Of a stretch of 64,000 nucleotides of DNA, positions 1 through 8,231 are shown piece by piece (position 1 is the stretch's first letter; each line of letters opens with the position of its first letter). Source of the DNA: Ensifer sp. IC4062 (GTDB taxonomy: Bacteria > Pseudomonadota > Alphaproteobacteria > Rhizobiales > Rhizobiaceae); the NCBI RefSeq assembly GCF_020193575.1, contig NZ_JADYVD010000004.1, positions 1 through 64,000 on the forward strand, given 5' to 3'. Below the pieces are notes generated by a model. It worked only from the letters and a program-made list of their open reading frames with translations. It was not told the origin of the DNA and ran no database searches. A program made the position numbers and the translations under genes.

Positions 1-53
1 GTCCTAAGGCGGCAAGTCCTCCCCCCTTCCTCCCGCCGCGGTGCACCCAACTT

Positions 54-88
54 GGCCGCCCCTCACCTTCGAAGGGGCGGCCATTTTT
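54..88 (+). terminator. Rho-independent terminator
   Basis: A 10-bp perfect stem (54-63 pairing with 73-82, GGCCGCCCCT/AGGGGCGGCC) is followed at once by ATTTTT. It would end a plus-strand gene lying left of the window, and the stem could also serve minus-strand transcripts arriving from the right. Confidence 0.8.
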
Positions 89-94
89 GTCATG

Positions 95-436
95 TCATTC
101 TTTGCAGGCGGCGTACTCTGTGCGGCACTGTTCCATCATCTGTAGGAGTTGTGCGCCCTCTGAGGTGGGGACCTCGGCGTTGGCCTCGCCGAACTTGGAC
201 AGCGATCTGCGAATGGCCGCATGTTGCCGAAGTGGAAGAGGGCCCGCTCCGCACACGGGCTTTGCTTCAGCCAAATCTCCGCGAGAATGACGATCGGCCA
301 AAGCCGCGGGCGTTCGAAGGAAGACAGTCCGGGTGGGCGGGCTAGTCCGTATCCTCACCGCGGTTGTGGTCTCCAACTGCCGAGTCGAGCATCGCAACCA
401 GTTGGTCTGAGTCGATGGGCTTTGACAGAACGCCAC
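95..436 (-). CDS. Possible hypothetical protein, weakly supported
   Basis: An open frame on the minus strand ends in ...QMMEQCRTEYAACKE just before the terminator at 54-88. Its last ~60 residues have a plausible protein composition, but the first ~40 look like non-coding translation and overlap the 3' end of the neighbouring receiver gene. No domain is recognised. If real, the gene probably starts further in than position 436, from a start codon I cannot place. It may equally be a decayed gene end. Nothing else is visible between the terminator and the receiver gene. Confidence 0.2.
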   Translation of the reverse strand: MAFCQSPSTQTNWLRCSTRQLETTTAVRIRTSPPTRTVFLRTPAALADRHSRGDLAEAKPVCGAGPLPLRQHAAIRRSLSKFGEANAEVPTSEGAQLLQMMEQCRTEYAACKE

Positions 437-734
437 GAGCGCCAGCTTGTTTGGCAGCCGTGGTTAACCGCTGATCACGAAAGGCCGTCACGAATATGAA
501 CGGCGTTTGTACGCCCCTGCTGTTCAATATTTCCAACAACTGCAACCCGTCGACACCGGGCATTTTGACGTCGGAGATAATGCAGTGAATCGGGCATTGC
601 TGATAAAACGCGAGGAATTCGGGCGCCGACGAAAAAGTTATGGCTTCGAAGCCCAGCGACTCTAGCATATCCTTCATCGAATCGCGGAGGGCGTCGTCGT
701 CATCAATAACAGCGATGGTGCATGATTGACTCAA
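342..734 (-). CDS. Single-domain response regulator (FixJ-type receiver)
   Basis: This is a stand-alone CheY/FixJ-like receiver of about 130 residues. The acidic cluster IDDDD lies at residues 10-14, the predicted phosphorylated Asp is about 55 in SDVKMPG, a switch Thr lies in FVTAF, and the conserved Lys is in LSKPI. There is no DNA-binding domain, so it probably acts as a phosphate shuttle or by protein contact. The frame is open back to 803, but those 23 residues do not belong to the fold. I favour the TTG at 734, which starts just before the first beta strand. It points away from the other two-component genes at 1.4-5.0 kb, which carry the same receiver type, so it may share a kinase with them. 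Confidence 0.75.
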   Translation of the reverse strand: MSQSCTIAVIDDDDALRDSMKDMLESLGFEAITFSSAPEFLAFYQQCPIHCIISDVKMPGVDGLQLLEILNSRGVQTPFIFVTAFRDQRLTTAAKQAGARGVLSKPIDSDQLVAMLDSAVGDHNRGEDTD

Positions 735-1430
735 GAACCTGACTCTACTTCGCCAGAAGGAAATCCTTCGAACCGTGACTTGCCCGCGCGGATACTGTAA
801 CAAATCGTCCGCATTTCAAGATGCGGTGCTACATCCAATTCTGCGCTCGGGACATCCCTGCCCAAGGATACTCAGGAAGAAGCTGACAGTTCACGGGCCA
901 CACGTTCGAACGCTAGCGTCGGTTGCCCGCTATTCTTCGGAGCATGGTGCGGTTGTCTTCCTACATCCAGGAAGACGCGGTCAACGTACACAATACTCCG
1001 ATCGTCAAATGCCGGGCATCCTCCTTCAATCCCGTCTCAAAACTACCACATCGAGACATGCATTCCGACTAAACGAAAGTTTAGGTTGTCTAATCCTGGC
1101 CGCACACTCTAACCGGCTGCCATTCACCGAGGTTTCTCCGGACGCGCTACTGGCGTGTCCCGACGCGCATGTGGGCAGTCTGACTTTCGGCAACGGGTTG
1201 CATCAACTCCCATGAGGTGCGGCTGACTACGTCAGGATTAAAATAGGTCGCGTGAGGTCGCCAATGCGGATATTGAGGGCAGGTGCTATCGTGAGTCTTG
1301 CCGGACGCACTACGGTCGTTGCAGCGCTTCGAATTGCTGCGCGCTTTTATTCTTGAATCGGCTCCGATCAAAGGGAACCGTGCAATAGGCTTTTTCTGCC
1401 CGCAGGAGCAGCCGATCATGATTGCAAGGA
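735..1430. other. Intergenic region with a decayed kinase leader
   Basis: No convincing gene is seen in about 700 bases. The plus-strand frame at 775-1215 has no recognisable domain and a composition unlike coding DNA. The last 35 bases (about 1390-1421) resemble the leader just before the histidine kinase at 2955: both read GCTTTTT, then a TG/CC stretch, then AGGAGCA and an ATGAT start. This suggests that a paralogous kinase gene once began here. Confidence 0.5.
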
Positions 1431-1565
1431 TTGGGCATGGGTCTCTCGATATCCCGTTCGATCATCGACTCGCACGGAGGGCGGCGCCTCTGGACGGTAG
1501 ATAACGGGACGCGCTGGGCGACCGTCGCCTTCGCGCTTACGTTGGCGGCGAGTGAAGCACGATGA
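1431..1565 (+). pseudogene. Histidine kinase C-terminal remnant (G2 box)
   Basis: Reading from 1434, the sequence encodes GMGLSISRSIIDSHGG followed by RRLWTVDN and ATVAFALTLAASEAR, stopping at 1563-1565. This matches the last ATP-binding box and C-terminus of the intact kinase at 2955-5006 (GMGLAICRSIVESHGG). Only about 44 codons remain. The ATG at 1418 with its Shine-Dalgarno is in a different frame, so no kinase can be made. The stop codon overlaps the next start (ATGA at 1562-1565), the usual translational coupling of a kinase to its response regulator. The body of the kinase has been deleted. Confidence 0.75.
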
Positions 1566-2189
1566 GTCCACGTGAAGAAATCGTCTTCGTGGTGGATGAC
1601 GACGCTAGAGTGCGCGAGGCACTCGGCGAGCTGCTGGAGTCCCTGGGGTGGCGGGCCGAGACGTTCGCCGTCGCGGCGGATTACCTCGCCTATGCGAGGC
1701 CCGACCTCCCTGCGTGCCTGATCCTCGACGTAGAACTGCCTGACATCAACGGACTCGAGCTTCAGAAGCAACTGTCCGGGGATGTTCATCCCCCGATCGT
1801 TCTCCTTACCGGGCATGACATTCCATTGTCTGCGCGCGCCATACAGGGCGAAGCTGTCGTCTTTCTAAAAAAACCGGTCGGGGAGAGCGATCTGGTCGCG
1901 GCGGTTCGGGGGGCAATCGACCGGGATCGCGATCAGCGATCGGCACGGGCGGAACTGGCCGAGCTCGGGCGACGCCTGTCGGTGCTTACACCGCATGAGC
2001 GCGAGTTGCTGCCGCTTGTGGTCAGCGGCCTCCCGAACAAACAGGCGGCGGCCGAGCTCGGTATCAGTGAGGTCACCACTGAAAATGCACCTCAGCAAGA
2101 TCATGCAGAAGATGCAGGCGACCTCACTTGCAGATCTGGCGCAAATTGCCGAAAAATTGCAGATTCCAGTCATTCGTTCCAGACGCTGA
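1562..2189 (+). pseudogene. FixJ-family response regulator, frameshifted in its HTH
   Basis: An N-terminal receiver (acidic residues 12-14, phospho-Asp about 56 in LILDVELP, Lys in FLKKPVG) is followed by a LuxR/FixJ helix-turn-helix starting at LTPHERELLPLVVSG. After GISEVT the frame breaks near 2076-2083. The rest of the HTH (KMHLSKIMQKMQATSLADLAQ) continues in another frame and ends at 2189. One extra base explains it. As written, translation runs through into the next receiver gene and gives a 339-residue REC-(broken HTH)-REC protein that should not bind DNA normally. The gene follows the kinase remnant with an ATGA overlap. A sequencing error cannot be excluded. Confidence 0.75.
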
Positions 2190-2203
2190 GGAAGCTCGTG
2201 CGT

Positions 2204-2581
2204 ATGCCCAATTCAAAGACCGTGGTGGCGGTCGTCGATGATGACCAGCGCGTGCTCGAGTCGCTGAAGGATCTTCTTGAGTCGGCGGGGCACACCGTAC
2301 GGGCATTCTCGTCGCCCCATGCCCTCTTGAACAGCGATGCGCTGCCGGAGATCGATTGTCTGATTACCGACGTCGGCATGCCCGGCATGGACGGTTTCGA
2401 ACTGAAGCGCGTGATGACCGAGAAGCGTCCCGGACTGCCAGTGATCCTGATCACCGGCCGCCTCGAGATCCCTCAGCCGCCGGAAGCAAAGCACACCCGG
2501 TTCTTCCGCAAGCCTTTTGACGGGCAGGCGCTGCTCGCAGCGATCGGCGACGCCCTGACTGGAAAGTCGAATCCACGATGA
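2204..2581 (+). CDS. Single-domain response regulator
   Basis: A receiver-only protein of 125 residues: acidic cluster VDDDQ at 11-15, phospho-Asp about 56 in LITDVGMPGMDG, Thr in LITG, and Lys in FFRKPF. GAGGAAG at 2188-2194, 9 bases before the ATG, serves as a ribosome binding site, so it can be made independently of the frameshifted regulator upstream even though it lies in the same frame as that readthrough. It is probably part of the same operon and phosphorylated by the MASE1-PAS kinase downstream or a related enzyme. It closely resembles the minus-strand receiver at 342-734 in size and type. Confidence 0.8.
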   Translation: MPNSKTVVAVVDDDQRVLESLKDLLESAGHTVRAFSSPHALLNSDALPEIDCLITDVGMPGMDGFELKRVMTEKRPGLPVILITGRLEIPQPPEAKHTRFFRKPFDGQALLAAIGDALTGKSNPR

Positions 2582-2954
2582 GCGCGAGCTATCAGAGCAG
2601 AATGAGCGACCGATCTCGGCCCGCCGGTGATCGAGCCGAAAGCTTTGCTCTCATACCAGCAACCTCTTTTGCATTGAGTCCGCAATGCGGTGTACAAATG
2701 AACCGTCTCACAACAGCAAAAGCTATATCACCGGATGGTTCACTGCGTCGGTCGACATCGGCGCGTTTCAACAGAACCGGGCTCCGCGTTTCGCGAGTGA
2801 GAGCTCTCGCAGGTCACCAGCATGGTTCCGAACGCTCACGTGTCGGGCCTGGGAGATTGGGGGGCGGTGTGATCTCGCCAGCCCGGATATCGAGCATAAC
2901 TGCTACGCGAAGCGCTGCGGTCCCGTGGCTTTTTTTGTCCGGTAGGAGCAACCA
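2582..2954. other. Intergenic region before the MASE1 kinase
   Basis: About 370 bases with no supported gene. Short open frames here have no recognisable domains. The final bases hold the kinase ribosome binding site (TAGGAGCA, about 2943-2950) in a context that resembles the remnant leader near 1390-1421. Confidence 0.5.
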
Positions 2955-5006
2955 ATGATCAGCGTCTGGTTGCACCGTCCTCGATTTTTGCACCTGGGGC
3001 TCTTTGTGGCGGGCTATGTCTTGGGCTGCGCGTTCGCAAACGTGCTCGGGATCGTACCCGGAACAAGCATTGCAATTTGGACTCCGGGCGGGCTTTTCAT
3101 GGCTACGCTAATGCTCGCCTCTACGCCGAGTTGGCCGTGGTGGGTGCTGGCGGGCTGCGTCGGTGAACTGATCGGTCAGTTCTTGTGGTTCCATAGCCCG
3201 CTGCCTGCTTCCCTTCTGATGTATGTGGGTAATGCTCTTGAAGCGGTGGCCGGCGCGTGGCTCGTGATACGAGTCTGCGGGCGCCCGGTTCGGCTGGAAA
3301 CCTTGAAGGAAGTTCTCGCTTTCGTCGTACTGGGCGCGGGAATTGCGCCAGCCATAAGCGCGACGGTCGGAAGTGCGACACTCGCGTGGTTCGACATAAA
3401 GTCGCAAACCTTTACGGCGGCCTGGCCACTATGGTGGATCGGAGACGCCACCGGGGTCTTGATTGTGGCGCCGTTGGCGCTCGACGTGTTCCAGAACTGG
3501 CATGGGAATTCCCAGCTTTCCGCCGCGCGATGGGTCGAGGCCAGTGTGCTTGGGCTGATCTTTCTCGGCGTCGCCGCCCTTTCCTTGAGCGGTTATCTCC
3601 CCTTCGCCTACATTATCATGCCGCCCCTTCTTTGGGCGGCGGTGCGCTTTGAGCTCAGAGGCGCCGCAGTCACCTTGATCGTGCTCGCTCTGATCACCGC
3701 GGTATTCACAATATCCGGCGCCAGCCAATTTGCCGGTGATCCAGAGTCCCAGAGGCAGAGGCAGATCATGCTGCAGCTATTTCTGGCCATCTCGGCACTG
3801 TCGGCGCTCATCGTGGCTGCGATATCCCGGCAGCATCAACTGGCGGTGTTGAAATTGCGGCAAAGCGAGCGCTCGCTGCGAGACCTCGTGGAGACGCTGC
3901 CTGCGCTCATCTGGTGTGCGGCGCCGGACGGTAAACCCATATACTTCAGCCAGCAACTGAGTGGCTTCATCGGATTCGGGGACCAGGATGTCGCCGACAC
4001 CTCACGCATCGTCAACGTGCTAGACGCGATCATTCATCCGGACGATCTAGCCGCGGTAAAAAAGTTGTTCGCGCACTCTTTGGCCACCGGCGAACCCTAT
4101 GCGCAGAAGCATCGCCTACGTCGCTTTGACGGTGAGTACCGATGGGTTGAAATACGAGCTGCCGCGATGCGCAATAGCGACGGCGCGATCATGCAATGGA
4201 ACGGCGTCTGTCTTGATATTGAAGATCAGGTCCGTGCCCGGGACGATTTGCGGCTCGCCCAGGAGAATCTCGCCCGTGCCAGCCAAGCGGCGAGCCTTGC
4301 CGAACTCTCCGCGTCCATCGCGCACGAAGTCAACCAACCGCTGGCCGCCATCGTGGCAAACTCACACGCCGGCCAACGCTGGCTCATGGCCGCACCGCCC
4401 AATATCGAGCGGGCACAAAAGAGAATTGAGCGCATCATCCAGGATGCCAATTCGGCTGCGGATGTCGTCAGCCATATCCGCGCCTTGTTCAAACACTCCA
4501 TAGAGACAAGGACCAGCACGACGCTCGCCAGTGTCATTGCCGAAGCGCGCGATCTGATGGCCGAGGAGGCGGCACGGCGGCGCGTTCGTATGGATGTGGA
4601 TGTCGAAAGCAACCTTCCGTTCGTCACGCTGGATCGCGTCCAGATTCAACAGGTGCTCATCAATCTCATCCGCAACGGCATGGATGCGATGGATTCCGCT
4701 ACAGGCGACAGGGTTTTCGGAATACGTGTGCGCCGAATGGGGGATGTGGTCCAGACCGAAATCAGTGACCACGGCCCGGGCGTCTCTTTTCCCGACAGGA
4801 TCTTCGAGCCGTTCTTTACGACGAAAGAGCACGGGATGGGCATGGGGCTCGCAATCTGCCGTTCGATCGTCGAGTCCCACGGCGGACGACTGTGGGCGGA
4901 GAACAACGAGCCGCATGGAGCGACGTTTATCTTCACGCTGCCGGTTGACGCAACGGCGGACGCGCCCGCCTCCCGCGCTGCAGGCAATCAGAACCGTGCC
5001 TCATGA
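2955..5006 (+). CDS. MASE1-PAS sensor histidine kinase
   Basis: A 683-residue membrane kinase. Residues ~10-290 form a MASE1 module of about eight hydrophobic helices containing the TPGG and WWIGDATG segments. A PAS/PAC domain follows at ~310-430 (RDLVETLPALIW through WNGVCLDIED), then a HisKA dimerisation domain with the phospho-acceptor His457 in IAHEVNQPLAA. The ATPase domain has an N box (INLIRNGMDAM), a G1 box (DHGPGV), an F box (FEPFFTTK) and a G2 box (GMGMGLAICRS). The ligand sensed by MASE1 is unknown. HisKA/HATPase kinases of this kind often pair with FixJ-like regulators, which fits the receivers just upstream. The gene is preceded by a clear ribosome binding site. Confidence 0.92.
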   Translation: MISVWLHRPRFLHLGLFVAGYVLGCAFANVLGIVPGTSIAIWTPGGLFMATLMLASTPSWPWWVLAGCVGELIGQFLWFHSPLPASLLMYVGNALEAVAGAWLVIRVCGRPVRLETLKEVLAFVVLGAGIAPAISATVGSATLAWFDIKSQTFTAAWPLWWIGDATGVLIVAPLALDVFQNWHGNSQLSAARWVEASVLGLIFLGVAALSLSGYLPFAYIIMPPLLWAAVRFELRGAAVTLIVLALITAVFTISGASQFAGDPESQRQRQIMLQLFLAISALSALIVAAISRQHQLAVLKLRQSERSLRDLVETLPALIWCAAPDGKPIYFSQQLSGFIGFGDQDVADTSRIVNVLDAIIHPDDLAAVKKLFAHSLATGEPYAQKHRLRRFDGEYRWVEIRAAAMRNSDGAIMQWNGVCLDIEDQVRARDDLRLAQENLARASQAASLAELSASIAHEVNQPLAAIVANSHAGQRWLMAAPPNIERAQKRIERIIQDANSAADVVSHIRALFKHSIETRTSTTLASVIAEARDLMAEEAARRRVRMDVDVESNLPFVTLDRVQIQQVLINLIRNGMDAMDSATGDRVFGIRVRRMGDVVQTEISDHGPGVSFPDRIFEPFFTTKEHGMGMGLAICRSIVESHGGRLWAENNEPHGATFIFTLPVDATADAPASRAAGNQNRAS

Positions 5007-5163
5007 TCTGCTTGATTGCCAGCATGGATAGCGCCGTGCGCAGGCAATCATCAGCCCGAATTTCTCTTCGGTCCCTGGGGAGTTCGCTCCACCGACGAAA
5101 CGTTCCATGATCGGGCCGCTCCTTGCGGCCTACTTCATGCTCCCTTGCGCCCAAGTGAAGTAG

Positions 5164-5228
5164 AAACATTTGGCAACTCAAAGTGTTATAGCGTTCTTGC
5201 CGATCTAGCAAGACGCAATCACAGCTTC
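5164..5228 (+). repeat. Dispersed rhizobial hairpin repeat, copy 1 (degenerate)
   Basis: The core CAACTCAAAGTGTTATAGCG at 5174-5193 matches the other copies at about 29245, 30067, 30220 and 61536. The hairpin that follows in the better copies is eroded here. The remaining bases from 5007 to 5358 show no gene. Confidence 0.6.
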
Positions 5229-5358
5229 TAATCTCTTGCAATTCTCACTCTATACTAGCCAACCTTTGTATAGTCGACTGCCGCTCCTTCAACCACTACG
5301 CTGTCTGCTCAGCATAGGAAATACAAACGCCCGTCATCTCAACGGGCGATTCACCCTC

Positions 5359-5408
5359 TTGACTGGTAACGCCCATTACCGTAAATGTCATTGGTAACGA
5401 ACATTACC
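5359..5408 (+). promoter_or_regulatory. Pump promoter with two palindromic operators
   Basis: TTGACT (5359-5364) is followed after 17 bases by TAAATG (5382-5387), a plausible though weak promoter. Two near-identical 16-bp palindromes, GGTAACGCCCATTACC (5365-5380) and GGTAACGAACATTACC (5393-5408), lie between the -35 and -10 boxes and just before the ribosome binding site, 28 bp apart centre to centre. The arrangement suggests repression by a TetR-like dimer, but no such gene is adjacent. Confidence 0.65.
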
Positions 5409-5418
5409 GGAGGTCGTC

Positions 5419-6453
5419 GTGGCGCAACTCAACAAGAAGAAGGTGGTCGGCTTAGCACTGTTCCTCGGCGCCGCGGTCGTCGTGGCGGCTGGGTGGGCAT
5501 TGGCCCGGTCGAGCGGCTCGACGTCGACCGATAACGCTTATGTCCGCGGGGATGTCACTTCCCTCGCCCCAAAGATCGCGGGCTACGTCATGACAGTAGA
5601 GGTCAAGGACAACCAGACGGTCCGGGCGGGTGACGTCCTGTTCCGCATCGACGATCGCGACTATCGTGCGCGGCTTGCGCAGGCGGAGGCCAATGTCGAA
5701 GCGGCGGAGGCTCACCTCACCAATGTCGATGCGGAGACAGAGCTCCAGCACGCCATGATTCGGCAGGCTGAGGCTCAGCGGCGTTCGTCCGTTGCCGAAC
5801 TGGATCTGGCGACCAAGGCCTATGACCGCCGCCGCGAACTCATCCGCAGCAACACCATCAGCCAGGCCCATGTCGATGAAAGCGACGCAGCGCGAACGAG
5901 AGCCGAGGCGAGCGTGTCGGCTGCCGCCGCAACGCTGGAGGCGCAGCAGCAACGCATCGCGGTCCTTGCCGCCCAGCGCGAGGCAGCCGTCGCGGCCGTG
6001 GCGCAGGCGCGGGCCGCGCGCGACCTCGCTGAGATCGATTTCGAGAGCACCGTGGTCCGCGCGCCTGTCGCCGGCGTTATCGGCAACCGCCAGGTCCGCA
6101 TCGGCCGGTTTGTTGCGCCCGGCGTTCCCCTGCTCGATATCGTTCCGGTCAATGATGTGTGGATCGTAGCGAATTTCAAGGAGACCCAGGTCGAACATAT
6201 CCAGCCCGGTCAGCGCGTCCGTATCACCATCGACGGCTATCCGAGCGGGGCGCTTGAAGGCGTGGTCGACAGCTTTGCACCCGGCAGCGGGTCAGCGTTC
6301 AGCTTGCTCCCCGCGGACAATGCGACAGGAAATTTCGTTCGCGTCGTCCAGCGCGTTCCGGTGAAGATCCGGTTTGCCAGCAATCCGATGCCCGGCCGCC
6401 TCGTGCCCGGCCTTTCCGCGCGCGTCGCGGTCGATACGGGAAGCGACCCATGA
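5419..6453 (+). CDS. HlyD/EmrA-type membrane fusion protein
   Basis: A periplasmic adaptor of 344 residues for a drug efflux pump. It has an N-terminal membrane anchor (~9-29), the family motif DNAYVRGDVT (~38-47), a biotinyl-lipoyl-like segment GYVMTVEVKDNQTVRAGDVLFRID split around a coiled-coil hairpin (~80-210), and a beta-barrel end (VRAPVAGVIGNRQVRIG). The GTG at 5419 is chosen because GGAGG lies 5 bases upstream. It overlaps the following transporter gene by 4 bases (ATGA), so the two form an EmrAB-like unit across the inner membrane. The tandem palindromes before it suggest substrate-inducible control. Confidence 0.9.
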   Translation: MAQLNKKKVVGLALFLGAAVVVAAGWALARSSGSTSTDNAYVRGDVTSLAPKIAGYVMTVEVKDNQTVRAGDVLFRIDDRDYRARLAQAEANVEAAEAHLTNVDAETELQHAMIRQAEAQRRSSVAELDLATKAYDRRRELIRSNTISQAHVDESDAARTRAEASVSAAAATLEAQQQRIAVLAAQREAAVAAVAQARAARDLAEIDFESTVVRAPVAGVIGNRQVRIGRFVAPGVPLLDIVPVNDVWIVANFKETQVEHIQPGQRVRITIDGYPSGALEGVVDSFAPGSGSAFSLLPADNATGNFVRVVQRVPVKIRFASNPMPGRLVPGLSARVAVDTGSDP

Positions 6454-8231
6454 GCACCACTGTCGCCGTCGCACCGAGCCACGGCAGGTCTGAGGCAGGG
6501 ACACTTCTCATTGCAGGCATCGTGCTTGCCACGTTGACCGAGGCGATCGCGAGCACAGTCCTCTCGCTCGGGCGAGGCGACATCATCGGCGACACATATG
6601 CAACTCCCGACGAGTTCGCCTGGCTGGATGTCGGCTACACCGCTCTCAAGCTTATCGGATTCATGGCCGTCCCCTGGCTGATGAGCCGCATCAATCCGCT
6701 GCACCTGATCGTCGCCTCGACGCTCGCCATGGGCATGGCGTGCGGCGTTGCCGCCGTCACGGTCCGCCTGGACTTGCTGATCGCCCTGCGCATGATCCAA
6801 GGCTTCTCCGGCGCCGTCCTGCTCGTCGGCGGCCAGGCGATCCTTTTTCTCGCCTACCCGCGATTCCACCAGCCCATCCTTCAGGCCCTGTTTGCGATGG
6901 GGTCCGTTGTCGCTCCCGCCACAATCGCGCCCGCTCTTCAGGGTTGGTTGCTCGATAGCCAATCCTGGACATGGATCTTCTTCAGCGTCGTTCCGGTTGC
7001 GCTGGCGGCTGCGGGGCTCCTGATGGTCGCGGATAGCCCGACGCCCGTCAGGACCCCGCACCGCCGGTTTGACTGGATCGGCTTTTCGCTGATCTCCATC
7101 GCCCTTTTCTGCTTCACCTATGTGCTGAGCCAAGGCAGCCGATGGGACTGGTTTGAGGAACCGCGCGTGCTGTGGCTGACTGTGATCGGTGCCGCAGCTC
7201 TGCTGGCATTCCTCGGCCAACAGGTGTTGGCAAAAGGTCAGGGCCTGCTCGACTTTACCTTGTTCAAACCGGACGACTTTCTCTTCGCCTTCATCGTCAG
7301 TTTTGTCGCCGGCGCCGCATTATTCGGGAGCGCGTACCTGATCCCGTCCTTTGCGGTGTCGGTCCTCGCCTTCACGCCCACGGATGCCGGGCAGTTGTTG
7401 TTGCCGAGCGGCGCGCTGTTCGTCGGGGCACTCCTCATTGCCGCCTTTCTCATGCAGGTCCGCCACGTTCCTCCGTTCGCCACTGTGCCCTTTGGCATCC
7501 TAATGATCATGGTCGCGATGTGGATGCTCTCCGGGTCGACGAGTGAAAGCGGCGCAGACGACATGATGGCAGCAATCCTGCTGCGCGGGTTCGGCCTTGG
7601 CTTCCTGTTTCTGTCGATTACCCTGATCGCCTTCAGCAAGCTCGACCGCCGAAATCTCGCCTCCGGAATCGGCCTCTTCAATACGGGTCGTCAGCTGGGC
7701 GGTCTCATCGGGGTCGCCGCACTCCAGACGCTGATCGACCATAACGTCGCCGGCAATGTCGCGGTCCTCGGCGCCAGTGTCACCGGGGGGCGCTCCGCGG
7801 TCATCGAGCGCCTGGCGACCACGACAGCCATGCTGAGCGCGAAAGGGATGGACGCGGCAGTCGCAGACCGGGCAGCGACGAACCTTCTCGGCCGGGCCGT
7901 GACCGGCCAGTCCACCGTGATCGCCTTCGACACGGCCTTTAACGCGGTCGCGCTGCTCTTTGTCTTCGCGGCGCCCGTGCTGGTGGCCATCAAGGTCGGG
8001 ATCGCTCGGTACGCAAAAGTTCGCGCTGCGCGGTTGCTGGATATGCAGGAGCGTAGCGAAGACGCCGCGTCAAGAGTTGAACCCGACGGCGGTTCAGTCG
8101 CAATCTTCCCCTCCGCCGAAATATCAGAACGAGCCAAAAATGGTTCCCAAAACGATGACCGCGATCAGCGAGAGGATCGCTCCGATAATTCCGACAACGA
8201 CGACGTCGCGGTAGCTCTCTCCGTGCGTTGA
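6450..8231 (+). CDS. DHA2-family MFS drug transporter (EmrB-like)
   Basis: A proton-driven efflux transporter of the 14-helix DHA2 family, 593 residues, translationally coupled to the adaptor gene. Family features include LTEAIASTVLS in helix 1, LRMIQGFSGA and QLGGLIGVA. The hydrophobic part ends around residue 525. The hydrophilic tail after it (DMQERSEDAAS onwards) is unusual: from about 8124 the reading frame runs across the antisense strand of a broken GntP permease gene, so at least the last ~35 residues look acquired by readthrough after a rearrangement. The substrate is unknown; organic toxicants are likely for the family. Confidence 0.88.
   Translation: MSTTVAVAPSHGRSEAGTLLIAGIVLATLTEAIASTVLSLGRGDIIGDTYATPDEFAWLDVGYTALKLIGFMAVPWLMSRINPLHLIVASTLAMGMACGVAAVTVRLDLLIALRMIQGFSGAVLLVGGQAILFLAYPRFHQPILQALFAMGSVVAPATIAPALQGWLLDSQSWTWIFFSVVPVALAAAGLLMVADSPTPVRTPHRRFDWIGFSLISIALFCFTYVLSQGSRWDWFEEPRVLWLTVIGAAALLAFLGQQVLAKGQGLLDFTLFKPDDFLFAFIVSFVAGAALFGSAYLIPSFAVSVLAFTPTDAGQLLLPSGALFVGALLIAAFLMQVRHVPPFATVPFGILMIMVAMWMLSGSTSESGADDMMAAILLRGFGLGFLFLSITLIAFSKLDRRNLASGIGLFNTGRQLGGLIGVAALQTLIDHNVAGNVAVLGASVTGGRSAVIERLATTTAMLSAKGMDAAVADRAATNLLGRAVTGQSTVIAFDTAFNAVALLFVFAAPVLVAIKVGIARYAKVRAARLLDMQERSEDAASRVEPDGGSVAIFPSAEISERAKNGSQNDDRDQREDRSDNSDNDDVAVALSVR

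Noticed and set aside
775-1215. 146-codon plus-strand frame between receiver genes
   Set aside because: No ribosome binding site, no domain, mixed composition; probably non-coding.
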